The translations under genes and the position numbers were made by a program. The notes beneath the pieces are model-generated. The model was not told where the DNA came from, made no database searches, and saw nothing but the letters and a program-made list of their open reading frames with translations. Of a DNA stretch of 64,000 bases, positions 50,501 to 59,925 are shown one piece after another; positions within the stretch are counted from its first letter, which is position 1, and each line of letters begins with the position of its first letter. Source of the stretch: a virus; the IMG/VR virus record IMGVR_UViG_3300033992_001502, positions 62,001 through 126,000 of that record; one strand, written 5' to 3'.

Positions 50501-52039
50501 TTATATTGAATTTAATAAGTCATCGTACTCAGCAGAAGATTTCCCTGGATTAGCTACTGGCGCTGGATAGTCAGGGCTTATTGCTAAGTCGTATGGAATT
50601 AAATTCGGTGGCATTGTTGTTGTGTGAACTGTATTGTATTGAGTTCGCATTTGATTTTCCAGAGATTGAGTATCATCATCATCTGAGTAGAACTCGCTAG
50701 CTGGATCGTATTCTTCAGTTAGTTTTGCAAATTCATAACTCATTCGATACATTTTGAAACTTTCGGTGTATCCACCATCACGGTTTGCAATTAACTTAAT
50801 CTTCATTCGTTTTTCCATAGGTCCTCTAATCAAACCGAATAGAGAATCTACTGTATGTACAAGCCCAAATGATTCTGCGATATCTGACATGCTTAAGTCT
50901 TGATCGTCTACTGCATCTCTTTTAATTTGAGTTGCTGTAATAATACACCATTCATTTCGAATAGCAACAGCTCTTAATTCCTCAGAGATTACTTTGATCT
51001 TTTCGTAAACGTTTCCTTGCTCTCGCATCGGTCTCATTAAGTTAATATAGTCAACTACGACTACTGTAAATTTCTTTCCAGTATTTTGCTGAACTTTTAG
51101 GAAATAATTTTCTACATCAATCGCTGAGGCAGTTCCGGTTGGAAATTCTTTAACTACTAATTCGCCTAGGTGAGAAGATTTGCTTCTAAGATCAGCGATC
51201 CGTTGAGTTACTTCTCCGACTTGAGTGTTATCTAGTAGGGCATCATAATTTTTAAATGGAATATCTAGAATCATTGACCCAAGTCGCTTCATGTATTTAC
51301 GGTCAGATAACTCAAGAGTTGCAATTCCGACATGACATCCGGCAACAAATGCTCGACCTGCAATATTAGAAAGGACCATTGACTTTCCTACTTTTGGACG
51401 CCCTTGAAAAACTACTAGCGTTTTAGGATTCCATCCACCGCCTAGTGTCTTATCAAAGAATGGGAAACCTGTAGGATTTCCAATTTTAGATAGCTGAACG
51501 TGATCAATTGGAGTAAAGAAGTCTAGGCCTGATTCGGCACTAGTAAATGATACGTTTAATTTTTGATTAAATTTTTCACGAACTTCGTTAGTTATTAGCT
51601 CAACATTCTCTGGGTTAATGTCAGTTGTTTTTAAATACGAAAGAACATCAATTACTGAACCGTTTAGATTTTTGTAAAAGATGAAGGCTTTTGTGTACTT
51701 AAATAAGAAATCGTAATTGTAAGTAGTCAAGTCTACTTCGAATAGAGCTTTGTATTTAGAATCAGGAATATCTAGATTCGCTAGATTAATAAGTTCACGA
51801 AGTTCATTACGAGTTGGGATCTTTGAATATTCGACGAAAAACTTCTTTGCGAGACGGTACACTCTTTGTAAAGTGTCGTCGTTAAAGTAGTGAGCTTTGA
51901 TTAATGGAATAACCTCCCTCTTGTCCATTGAATCGTAATTCTTAGGCTTAATGATAATATCATTATCGTCTTCAGTTAGGACAAAATTAAAGATTATTTT
52001 TTCGAGAAGCTCAATGTTCTCTTTGAAGTCTATCATCAT
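50501..52039 (-). CDS. 41: Replicative DNA helicase gp41 (DnaB-like)
   Basis: A 512-residue RecA-fold helicase: Walker A GRPKVGKS (213-220), Walker B VVVVDYINLM, and the DnaB-type segment beginning GFPFFDKTLGGGW. It unwinds the fork on the lagging strand with primase gp61. T4 gp41 has 475 residues. It is preceded by a 113-residue gene and uvsX on the same transcript. Confidence 0.93.
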   Translation of the reverse strand: MMIDFKENIELLEKIIFNFVLTEDDNDIIIKPKNYDSMDKREVIPLIKAHYFNDDTLQRVYRLAKKFFVEYSKIPTRNELRELINLANLDIPDSKYKALFEVDLTTYNYDFLFKYTKAFIFYKNLNGSVIDVLSYLKTTDINPENVELITNEVREKFNQKLNVSFTSAESGLDFFTPIDHVQLSKIGNPTGFPFFDKTLGGGWNPKTLVVFQGRPKVGKSMVLSNIAGRAFVAGCHVGIATLELSDRKYMKRLGSMILDIPFKNYDALLDNTQVGEVTQRIADLRSKSSHLGELVVKEFPTGTASAIDVENYFLKVQQNTGKKFTVVVVDYINLMRPMREQGNVYEKIKVISEELRAVAIRNEWCIITATQIKRDAVDDQDLSMSDIAESFGLVHTVDSLFGLIRGPMEKRMKIKLIANRDGGYTESFKMYRMSYEFAKLTEEYDPASEFYSDDDDTQSLENQMRTQYNTVHTTTMPPNLIPYDLAISPDYPAPVANPGKSSAEYDDLLNSI

Positions 52040-52044
52040 ATTTT

Positions 52045-52386
52045 TTAATTGGCTATTGTGTAATATTTTAAAAATTCAGATTCATTGATTGTAATGAATT
52101 CTCCTTTTTTTATAAGTATATCATCTTCTATCAAAGTTTTCATGATAAGTTTTATCTTATCTCTAAACTCTTCATCATTCATTTTATCCCCAAATACGTA
52201 TTTCAACGTTTTAGTAGAGAATTTAATGTCAGTTTGATCAAATTCCTTTGATTTTGAAATTGTGACTTTGACTATGTAGGACAGAATATCGAACACAAAG
52301 TCCTGCCCAGTTGGATAACTAGGCAGAGCGATGTGAGATTCTAGTAAGTATTTAAGTGGGATTGTTTGCTGTAAATTAATCTGCAT
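52045..52386 (-). CDS. Unknown protein between uvsX and gp41
   Basis: A 113-residue, probably winged-helix-like protein (helix-rich with a C-terminal KKGEFITIN hairpin). T4 has gene 40 here, and some relatives place small replication accessory genes here, but I cannot show homology. It overlaps the end of uvsX by 11 bases. Confidence 0.55.
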   Translation of the reverse strand: MQINLQQTIPLKYLLESHIALPSYPTGQDFVFDILSYIVKVTISKSKEFDQTDIKFSTKTLKYVFGDKMNDEEFRDKIKLIMKTLIEDDILIKKGEFITINESEFLKYYTIAN

Positions 52387-53566
52387 CTTCTGAACTAGTT
52401 AAGTCTTCTAATTCATCTATTTCAATCTCGTCTATTCCGTCTTGTGTTTCTGGGAATTTAAAAGTAGGTTTAATAACTTTCTCATCCAGTTCAGTTAAGA
52501 CTTCCTTGGTGAATAGTCGATCAGAGAAAAATTCTTTTACTGGAACGGCATCGCCATTATGTCTAATGATGTAGGTTTTTCCAAGTTTCTTAGGTAGGAA
52601 ATAAAAAGTCTCACCGTTTAATTGAAACGCTGAACATAAGTCAGCCTCATCAGGTTTAAGTTTTGAGAATTCTTTCTCGGTTAACTTATTACCACGACCG
52701 ACTCCACAATTTTCCCAGTTTACGTATTGTTCCAGTCCAACAAACTGATTCATACCTTTATGGAAAGAGATATGGAACTCAATATCAATTGGTCTAGCTA
52801 AACGATTCTTCTTAGTTTTAGATCTAACGATAATTCCAGTAGTTGTTTTAGCTTCATCCCTAAGGGTTCCTTTACTTAACATCAAGATAATTGAGGCAGA
52901 GAACTCTGGACCTCCACCGCCTGACATACCTTTTGGAGTATATTGATCCATTGAAGCGTATGTGTGGTTAGTAAAGATAAACGGAACTTTATAATTTGAA
53001 AGATCTAACGTTAATGACTTGAATAGGGATCTCATCTCTTTTGCACGTAATCCCATATCTGCTGCATTTTTACCTGCATCCATATCACGTTGACTTTTAT
53101 CAGTATCCAACATTCCTACTGAATCTACAAATAGAGCAAGCTTAAGTCCTGGATTTTCTTTAATTGTTTCAATTAGGTCATGAACGAAGAATTTAACTTC
53201 GCTGATAAGGCCCATACGTAAATATTTTAATTTAGTTAAGTCTACTCCAAATTTAACGTAATCACTTGAATCGATTGCACCTTCGGTGTCAATATAGATT
53301 ACCATGTAGTCTTTCTTCTGCAACTCACGAACTGCATTTAAACATAAGAATGTTTTACCTGAACCTGAGTCTCCAGCAATTCCAATACTACGAGTGTTAG
53401 GATAACCTCCAAAAAGGGATCCTGACATTTGAGCATTTAATAAGTAGTTTCCAGTCGGGATGTACTCTTCGATGTCAGAGAATCCGCGAATCTCAATTTT
53501 TGATTTTACTTTCTTTTCGAGCAAGTCGTTAAACTTAGCGAAAGCGTCCATTGTTGTTTTTGCCAT
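52376..53566 (-). CDS. uvsX: UvsX recombinase (RecA-like)
   Basis: A 396-residue strand-exchange protein: Walker A GDSGSGKT (65-72), IDTEGA after the P-loop and LALFVDSVGML as Walker B. The C terminus is acidic, as in T4 UvsX (391 residues). It works with gp32 and UvsY to invade homologous DNA and prime late replication. The promoter is AAACC-N17-TAAAAG, overlapped by an 11-base inverted repeat. Confidence 0.95.
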   Translation of the reverse strand: MAKTTMDAFAKFNDLLEKKVKSKIEIRGFSDIEEYIPTGNYLLNAQMSGSLFGGYPNTRSIGIAGDSGSGKTFLCLNAVRELQKKDYMVIYIDTEGAIDSSDYVKFGVDLTKLKYLRMGLISEVKFFVHDLIETIKENPGLKLALFVDSVGMLDTDKSQRDMDAGKNAADMGLRAKEMRSLFKSLTLDLSNYKVPFIFTNHTYASMDQYTPKGMSGGGGPEFSASIILMLSKGTLRDEAKTTTGIIVRSKTKKNRLARPIDIEFHISFHKGMNQFVGLEQYVNWENCGVGRGNKLTEKEFSKLKPDEADLCSAFQLNGETFYFLPKKLGKTYIIRHNGDAVPVKEFFSDRLFTKEVLTELDEKVIKPTFKFPETQDGIDEIEIDELEDLTSSEDAD

Positions 53567-53578
53567 GTTGTAAAAATT

Positions 53579-53616
53579 ATTTTAGTATCTTTTACAAGGG
53601 ATACTAAAATGGGTTT
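53579..53616 (-). promoter_or_regulatory. uvsX promoter with 11-base inverted repeat
   Basis: AAACC at 53616-53612, N17, TAAAAG at 53594-53589. Arms ATTTTAGTATC (53579-53589) and GATACTAAAAT (53600-53610) overlap the spacer and -10, suggesting an operator for a dimeric regulator. Confidence 0.55.
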
Positions 53617-54172
53617 AGTTAAAGTATGAAATTAATAAAAATGATCCAGAAAGGACCGTTGTGTCTGAGTAGTCTCCATTTACTACTTGGTGAAATCCGA
53701 CTTTCACTATATTAGAATTATCTTTAGTGAAGTGGTCCTTTGATAGGTTTCGAGTAAAAGAAATGTCGTTCTTTGAAGTTAGGTTAACTCCGTAACAGTG
53801 CATCTTTAGCGACATTGGAGAATTCATTGAAATATCTCCCAAGTAAAAAATACTGTCTTCAGTAAGTCCAACCTCATCGATATTTAAACCAGCTTCCTCA
53901 ATTAAAGCTCGACATACTGAGTCGTATGGAGTTTTATCTAGATCTGGGTTAACTGTGTCAATTACTAATGAATTACCGGTTTGGCCATTTACCATATTCG
54001 GAGACTCGAGTAAAAATATTGACTTAATTGACTTAGTATCTGGGCTTAATTCAAATGGAATAATGCAGATATAATCTAGATCATCTGATAAGTAATCGGC
54101 TGAATGTTGGTCCTTTTTTAAAGTTAACACCTTAAATTTTCCGATTTGGGTTCTAGTTTCGTTATTAGTCAT
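53615..54172 (-). CDS. Nudix-like protein with degenerate Nudix box
   Basis: A 185-residue protein. CRALIEEAGLNIDEV (about 107-121) carries the R-x-x-x-E-E-x-G-L core of the Nudix box, but the usual first Gly and Glu of the 23-residue motif are not in place. A hydrolase of nucleotide derivatives is possible, or an inactive relative. It lies between uvsX and the polymerase operon genes and overlaps its upstream neighbour by 8 bases. Confidence 0.55.
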   Translation of the reverse strand: MTNNETRTQIGKFKVLTLKKDQHSADYLSDDLDYICIIPFELSPDTKSIKSIFLLESPNMVNGQTGNSLVIDTVNPDLDKTPYDSVCRALIEEAGLNIDEVGLTEDSIFYLGDISMNSPMSLKMHCYGVNLTSKNDISFTRNLSKDHFTKDNSNIVKVGFHQVVNGDYSDTTVLSGSFLLISYFN

Positions 54173-54809
54173 TTGCGGCTACTCCTTTTTGTTTAGGTGA
54201 TGCGCTTAAAGTCTTCTTCATAGTTTTCTTAATCGCATCAACGGTTATGCTGTTATTTATATAGTTTGACAGTTTAGTCAAAAACTCCTCTTTGTTCTTG
54301 GAATTAGTGTACATCATTTTCAATAGACTCTTACTTGGAAGTTTAATCCTAACTGCTAAGTTTAGGTCAGTATCCTCCAATGAAAACATTCCAAATAGAT
54401 CGCTTGGATCTACTTGAACTTGTTGACGAAGAGCTGTTTGATTAACTGGTTCAGCAGGTCTAGCTACTGGTGCAATCTCTTTTACCGTATTAGCAAATTC
54501 AGCAGGAATTTCGGGAGCAACTTGAATATCTTCAGTTAAGGAAGGTATGTAGTTAATTGACTGGATTTCAGCCATTGATAATCTAGGCTGGTCGTCAGTG
54601 ATCATCATTAAGTCTGATGAAACTGCATCTGTGTCCATTTGACTTCCATCAGATAGGACTGCTAGAAATCGACCGTTTCGTCCAGGCAGTACGTCCCTAA
54701 CGGTTACAATAGTACCAGCTTTTCGTGGATCATTTGTTTTAATCCATTGAAACTCATTTGATTGAAAGCTACTCTTAATAGCCATCATCGTTTCGATATC
54801 GTAATTCAT
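54165..54809 (-). CDS. Unknown protein downstream of polymerase N-terminal half
   Basis: A 214-residue protein from the ATG at 54809; a longer reading from 54845 would overlap the polymerase gene by 17 bases and adds only a Lys-rich stretch. The N-terminal 75 residues have KAGTIVTVRDVLPGRNGR, an SH3-like strand pattern. A Pro/Ala-rich linker (about 105-135) and a helical basic C terminus follow. Function not recognised. Confidence 0.55.
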   Translation of the reverse strand: MNYDIETMMAIKSSFQSNEFQWIKTNDPRKAGTIVTVRDVLPGRNGRFLAVLSDGSQMDTDAVSSDLMMITDDQPRLSMAEIQSINYIPSLTEDIQVAPEIPAEFANTVKEIAPVARPAEPVNQTALRQQVQVDPSDLFGMFSLEDTDLNLAVRIKLPSKSLLKMMYTNSKNKEEFLTKLSNYINNSITVDAIKKTMKKTLSASPKQKGVAAND

Positions 54810-54828
54810 AATTATGTTTTTTATTTTT

Positions 54829-56211
54829 TTAAGCCACTTTATCACTGGACAATTGTTCTTCTAATTTTTTCATTTCGTCCTTAGTATCAACACGACCATT
54901 GTATAGTCTTGTTAAAATAGTTCGAGCAGCTGAATCGTATTTCTTAGTAAATAACGTGTCGTTCTTGGTTAAGACCTGATCAATCGTAGGTTCTTGACCA
55001 GCTTTAATTTTTCCACCGTATGAATCTGGTGAAATATTAAATTGGATTTGGATATTGGGATACATTGAGGCAAAGTCAAAACATGAAACGTATTTGTAAT
55101 ATCCAGGTTCAGGCTTAGCGACGTATGCTCCATCGTAAGTTGCATCTTCTTCTAATTCTCTTCGGTCGTTTGCCATATACAAACCTCTTTCTAAGAATTC
55201 ACGACACATTAGAGTTTCAGTAATGAATACTGCAGAGAATACTTTTGATACATCGACCTTTGCAAACTTGGAGATAGCGAAGGCTACATCAAGCAATCCA
55301 AGCTTATCTTCAATTAGTTTAACTAGAATTGTATCGATAATGTTATACTTTGTAAAGTTCTCAACGTCTTGCTGAGCTTCCATCATTGTTGCATATTCAC
55401 TATGTAATTTAGTTGTTCCTAATACTAAATTTGCAATGTAATCTAACTTGTAATTCTCAACTACTTTGTAAGGTTTAGTATTCATAAACACTTCCATGTA
55501 ATCCAGAAGTCCTAAGTGAACTGGCATTTTGGCCTTGCCGATTAGGGTTTTAGAAGGCATGTTTAACATTGGTTCAATTCCTAAATTCTTACAACGATTA
55601 ATTAAATACAACCAGTCAAATCCAATTACGTTCCAGCCTGTTAAGAAAGGAATCTTTGGAAGAACTTTGTGAAAGAAAGTTTTCATTAAGTCTTCTTCAT
55701 GTTCAAAGAATAGGTGCTTAACTACGAACGTTTGCTCATGCGCTTTAAAATAATCATTTACTTCGTCTTCTAGTCGAGTAACTACATCAGGTGCAAGATC
55801 TCGCATAGTTGACATTACGAAACATACGTTATCTTCATTTACGAAAGTAATCATATTAACCGGCATTGCGGCTTTAGCTGGATCTGGGAAATCTTGAGAA
55901 ATAAGCTGAATCTCAATATCCAGATAGTATTTCTTTGGGCTATCATCTGAATAAATTGAAGCGAGCTCAGTTTCGGCTAACCTAGTTTGAGTTAACTCTT
56001 CAAGCCTAAATCGACTTAACCATTTTCCTTGAACCTTCTTTAGGAATCTTCCATCCCAATTTCTATGTTCAGTTGGAGTTGGCGTTAGATTCCAGTTGTA
56101 CAGGTCATGCGGAAGTATTGGTTTCTTCATGAATCCGATATTTCCATCTGGTTTATAATATGAGATTAGAAGAGCTGAGTCTTCTGTGTGAAATTCTGTA
56201 CTTACAATCAT
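54829..56211 (-). CDS. 43A: DNA polymerase family B, N-terminal half (gp43A; exonuclease and motif A)
   Basis: A 460-residue protein with a complete 3'-5' exonuclease: Exo I D98-I-E100, Exo II N194...F198-D199, Exo III Y289-x3-D293. It then has polymerase motif A DFASMYPN (379-386) and the start of the fingers, ending naturally with a charged helix. Motifs B and C are in a separate gene 43 kb away (10030-11655). Proofreading and half of the polymerase site are thus on one polypeptide. It follows the dUTPase-like gene. Confidence 0.93.
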   Translation of the reverse strand: MIVSTEFHTEDSALLISYYKPDGNIGFMKKPILPHDLYNWNLTPTPTEHRNWDGRFLKKVQGKWLSRFRLEELTQTRLAETELASIYSDDSPKKYYLDIEIQLISQDFPDPAKAAMPVNMITFVNEDNVCFVMSTMRDLAPDVVTRLEDEVNDYFKAHEQTFVVKHLFFEHEEDLMKTFFHKVLPKIPFLTGWNVIGFDWLYLINRCKNLGIEPMLNMPSKTLIGKAKMPVHLGLLDYMEVFMNTKPYKVVENYKLDYIANLVLGTTKLHSEYATMMEAQQDVENFTKYNIIDTILVKLIEDKLGLLDVAFAISKFAKVDVSKVFSAVFITETLMCREFLERGLYMANDRRELEEDATYDGAYVAKPEPGYYKYVSCFDFASMYPNIQIQFNISPDSYGGKIKAGQEPTIDQVLTKNDTLFTKKYDSAARTILTRLYNGRVDTKDEMKKLEEQLSSDKVA

Positions 56212-56229
56212 ATTGTATATTTTACTAAA

Positions 56230-56709
56230 TTAATAACCTCTCTGTTGGCGAGCCTTGTTCTCCTCATTCTTAGACATGTACATATTGAACATTTCCTGAG
56301 AAGTCATTCCTACTGATACTGCATAGTTCATAAAGAAGTGTAGCATATCAATTATTTCAAATTTGCACTCAAGCTGATCAGACTCTGATAAATCTGAGAA
56401 CTTTTTATCTGAGTAGCCTTCATGTGCGGATTTCCAACGCTTCCAAATAGCATTACCTGAACCGTCATTGATTCCACCTAATGCATCGGTTGCTTCGTGG
56501 ATCTCATCTATCATTGCATGGTTATTCATGTGCCAAAAGGTCATAAGCTCCCTAAGATTCATGTTGGCAAAGTCATACCCGTAAACATTCTTTTGTGTAT
56601 CAGCCTGAATGTCCATGATTTGGCCTAATGTGTCTTCGTTCACTTCTGTTCTGTCTGACCAGTGATCTTTAATTTCTAATTTTGCACACGAGTTGTCTGT
56701 ATTTGCCAT
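56230..56709 (-). CDS. 56: Dimeric dUTPase/dCTPase-like (all-alpha NTP pyrophosphohydrolase, gp56-like)
   Basis: A 159-residue all-alpha pyrophosphatase: MIDEIHEATDAL and FEIIDMLHFFMNYA supply the E-x-x-x-E and E-x-x-D metal sites, and YMSKNEENKARQQRGY is the characteristic end of dimeric dUTPases and T4 gp56. It would hydrolyse dUTP and perhaps dCTP. If the TS-like protein makes modified dCMP, a gp56-like dCTPase would fit that pathway. It heads the polymerase operon under AAACC-N16-TAAAAG. Confidence 0.85.
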   Translation of the reverse strand: MANTDNSCAKLEIKDHWSDRTEVNEDTLGQIMDIQADTQKNVYGYDFANMNLRELMTFWHMNNHAMIDEIHEATDALGGINDGSGNAIWKRWKSAHEGYSDKKFSDLSESDQLECKFEIIDMLHFFMNYAVSVGMTSQEMFNMYMSKNEENKARQQRGY

Positions 56710-56730
56710 ATTTATGTAGTTTTACAGGAT

Positions 56731-56757
56731 CTTTTACCCTAAAAGTGAAAAAGGTTT
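56731..56757 (-). promoter_or_regulatory. Early promoter AAACC-N16-TAAAAG
   Basis: Boxes at 56757-56753 and 56736-56731; serves the dUTPase-like and polymerase N-terminal-half operon. Confidence 0.55.
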
Positions 56758-56779
56758 AAGTTTAGTTAGAATAATACTG

Positions 56780-56788
56780 ATAAATAAC
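56780..56788 (+). promoter_or_regulatory. Late promoter element upstream of sheath
   Basis: ATAAATAAC; first of a set of late elements in the 164-base intergenic region before the sheath gene. Confidence 0.6.
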
Positions 56789-56839
56789 AGTAGCAACAAC
56801 TAGACCAAGTTCAAAAGTTATGAATTTGGGACTAATGCG

Positions 56840-56852
56840 ATAAATAAATAAC
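56840..56852 (+). promoter_or_regulatory. Tandem overlapping late elements before sheath
   Basis: ATAAATAAATAAC holds two registers of the element; ATG of the sheath gene is at 56874. Confidence 0.7.
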
Positions 56853-56873
56853 TTAAAATAATACGCAAACTCG

Positions 56874-59800
56874 ATGGCAGAAAAATTAAATCTGAACCGA
56901 TACAAAGCAAGTGGTGTCTATACGGTAGAAATTGACGAAAGCACTAACCTTAGCTTACCTCTTTCAACTGGAAGATTAGTAATCGGCTCTAGCAAAAAAG
57001 GACCTATCAATTCAGTAGTATTAGTGAATGACAATCGTTCACTATCCGCTGTATATGGTGAGACTGACACTAAATTGGAAAAAAACGGAAGCTTTTTCCA
57101 CAGAACTATTGATGTTGCTTTACGTCAAGGCCCAGTTTACGCTTTAAACTTGTTACCGATTGCTGACACAGATGTTGCATACTTTACAACATTTAATACT
57201 GAGTCAGCATCTAACAATTCAACGTGGTCGGCAAATCTTTATCAAGATAGCATTTCAAGATTCTATAATACTCAAAAATTGTGGTTCGCTGATGTTGATG
57301 CGGTTAACAAATACAAAAATCTTGCGTTAGGTGATACGTTCCCTGCGACTGGAACAATAGACAAGGATGCTAACAAAATCTTAAGTTTAGTAAATCTTTC
57401 TAAGAAAGCAGTTACTGCATGGGCAAGAATTGCTGATACTACTGGTTATGATATTAAAGTTAAAGAATACTATCAACTATTAGGAGACCGAGTAGAAGTT
57501 CCAGAATTTTTACACCCGGACGATTATGTTGCAGATTACTTTGTTGAGCTTGCAGTAGTTGATGGTGATTGGACTGACTATATTCGTTTGTCGACTGACC
57601 CTATTTACAGACAGTACTTTACAGCAAACGGAATCATTCTTTCTAAACTGGACGACTTTTTATCACTAAGAGATGTTGTTGTAGTTAATCGTACAATTGG
57701 AGCAATCATTCCTGACTTTAAGGATTTGGCTGGATCAACTGCATCATTAGATACACTGTTTAATAGAAAATTCAGTAGCTCTAACGTATTTTGTGCAATT
57801 GACTACAAAAAAGTAGACTTAATTGACTTAACTAGCTCTACGTTTAATAGCGGTAGTTCAACTGAACCTATTGCACAACAGCGTATTGATTTAGTAGGTC
57901 ACGGATTTGGTGAGCTTAATACAACTGATGGTAGTAAAACACTATACACTGTAGATAATGGAATAAGCGGAACTGATCCAATTGCTCTAATCGACGTGTT
58001 AAGTTACAAAAAATCAGCTGGATACGAATACTACTTTGAGTTAGACGGTCTTGCTCACTCAACTACTTTAGCAGCTGGTGAAACATACACAATGAATACA
58101 GGTGGAGACCTCTATATTACGGCTACTCAAGGAAGTAAATTATATGAAGCATGGGCAAATGGATTTGTTAAAGCTGGAGATACTTTACACTATTTAGCTG
58201 CACCGTCTAGTACTCCTACTACTCTATATTTAGGAACTGACAACTTAGTTAAAACTCAAACTACTGGTCAAATTAAGTATATTGAATTTACAGCATATTC
58301 GGATATAACTAGAACTAATCAAGTAGATGCTCAATACATCACAGATGGAGCGCTTGAATTATTACACATTAAATCAACGGTAGTTAACCAATTTAATTAT
58401 GAGTTTGACTTAACTAGTTCAGCTTTCTTTAATACAGTTGGAGCAAATAACTATCAGTATTTTTCTCCAAATCAATTAGTGTTCACATTGAATACGAATC
58501 TTTATGGAAATGTGGCTAAGAAAGAAACTGTTAATTTAGCGTACGACTCAGCACGCAGAGCATTAATTGATGGGTTCTTTGTACCAGGTCAATACATTAA
58601 AGCTAAGATCGCAACTGATGCGAATGGTGATAATGTAATTAGAGATCGAGTTTTAAAAATTAAATCAGTTTACGCTCAACTAATATCAGTTCCAGTTGGA
58701 CCTTCTAGTACTCCTACTAAAACTTTAAAGTACACGATTACGGTAGATAATGCATACGATGCTAATGTTCAAGGAATTGATCTTACTGGTCAAACCGTTA
58801 AGGTTTATAAAGGAATTAAAAATTACGTAACTAATTTACGAGGTTTCCACGTTCCAGCAATGGTAGTTGATGAGACTGCTCTTTATCCAAACGGTACAGC
58901 TTCTAGACAAGATGAAATTCTTGACTATATGTTTGATTCAACTAATATTGCATCAACTCTAGCGGATAATGAGACTCTTGATTATCGTTATATTATTGAT
59001 TCGTATGAAGGTCAAATTTCAAATGCATCAAAACAACAACTTGTTCAACTTGCAGCAAATCACGGAAAAGCGTTAGCTATCTGTAATGCTCCATCTTTAG
59101 CACAATACGAAAAATCAAGTGACCCAAGCTTTATTGATTTTAATACTAACTTAGTATCAGCTGAATACATTTCAACTGGTGGTAATTTATCTTCTAACCC
59201 AGCATTTACTTTTGGATTTGCAACTGGAGATAAAAATGGTATTGCAATCTCTACTTACGCTGCATACTTTATGCCTAACTTGTTAATTTTCGAAGGAGGT
59301 AAAAACAAATCTATTCCGCCTGCAGCGTTCGTTGCTAACACGTACATGAAGAAATACTCAAGTGGAAATACTTTCTCTATCGTTGCTGGTAAAAGAGGTA
59401 TTATTACAGAAGCTGAAGTTACTGGACTTGAATACGATTTAACTGATGACGATCGCGCTTACTTAGAGCCTGTTGGATTTAACTTAATTGTTAGACGTAG
59501 AGGTTTTGGAGTAATGATTTTCTCTAATAACACAGGTTATCAAAGAGTAAGATCAGCACTTAATAACGTTCACGTTAGAGAGGCATTAGTAACAATCGAA
59601 AGAGACGTTGAGAGAATCTTATTGAACTTCTTATTTGAATTCAATGATCCTACTACACGATTAAGAGTTAAAACTCTAGTTAAAAACTACTTAACTGCAG
59701 TTCAAGACGCTAGAGGTATTGCAACTTTCGATATTGTATTTGATGATTCAAATAACGGTCCTGAAGTTCTTGAAAACAATGCAGGTATCATCGATATTAT

Positions 59801-59906
59801 CGTTGACTTCCCAAGAGGTATTCACAAGTTCATCAATCGTATTACAATCACAAGAGCTGGAGGTCAATTGGCTTCTAACTCAACAGGATTTACTCCTTCA
59901 TTCTAA
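56874..59906 (+). CDS. 18: Tail sheath protein gp18, enlarged
   Basis: A 1010-residue protein with the sheath N terminus (YKASGVYTVEIDES) and a conserved C-terminal half with RGFHVPAMVVDE, YAAYFMPNL, FGVMIFSNNTGYQRVRSALN and IHKFINRITITRAG. T4 gp18 has 659 residues; the extra ~350 lie in the middle (about 100-620), probably surface-exposed insert domains. It contracts to drive the tube into the host. Two or three overlapping late promoter elements precede it, consistent with high expression, and a bidirectional terminator follows. Confidence 0.9.
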   Translation: MAEKLNLNRYKASGVYTVEIDESTNLSLPLSTGRLVIGSSKKGPINSVVLVNDNRSLSAVYGETDTKLEKNGSFFHRTIDVALRQGPVYALNLLPIADTDVAYFTTFNTESASNNSTWSANLYQDSISRFYNTQKLWFADVDAVNKYKNLALGDTFPATGTIDKDANKILSLVNLSKKAVTAWARIADTTGYDIKVKEYYQLLGDRVEVPEFLHPDDYVADYFVELAVVDGDWTDYIRLSTDPIYRQYFTANGIILSKLDDFLSLRDVVVVNRTIGAIIPDFKDLAGSTASLDTLFNRKFSSSNVFCAIDYKKVDLIDLTSSTFNSGSSTEPIAQQRIDLVGHGFGELNTTDGSKTLYTVDNGISGTDPIALIDVLSYKKSAGYEYYFELDGLAHSTTLAAGETYTMNTGGDLYITATQGSKLYEAWANGFVKAGDTLHYLAAPSSTPTTLYLGTDNLVKTQTTGQIKYIEFTAYSDITRTNQVDAQYITDGALELLHIKSTVVNQFNYEFDLTSSAFFNTVGANNYQYFSPNQLVFTLNTNLYGNVAKKETVNLAYDSARRALIDGFFVPGQYIKAKIATDANGDNVIRDRVLKIKSVYAQLISVPVGPSSTPTKTLKYTITVDNAYDANVQGIDLTGQTVKVYKGIKNYVTNLRGFHVPAMVVDETALYPNGTASRQDEILDYMFDSTNIASTLADNETLDYRYIIDSYEGQISNASKQQLVQLAANHGKALAICNAPSLAQYEKSSDPSFIDFNTNLVSAEYISTGGNLSSNPAFTFGFATGDKNGIAISTYAAYFMPNLLIFEGGKNKSIPPAAFVANTYMKKYSSGNTFSIVAGKRGIITEAEVTGLEYDLTDDDRAYLEPVGFNLIVRRRGFGVMIFSNNTGYQRVRSALNNVHVREALVTIERDVERILLNFLFEFNDPTTRLRVKTLVKNYLTAVQDARGIATFDIVFDDSNNGPEVLENNAGIIDIIVDFPRGIHKFINRITITRAGGQLASNSTGFTPSF

Positions 59907-59925
59907 GGAATACATTAATAAAATA

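Noticed and set aside
54253-54261. Minus-strand ATAAATAAC inside the gene at 54165-54809
   Set aside because: Coding Ile-Asn-Asn; the downstream genes are early type.
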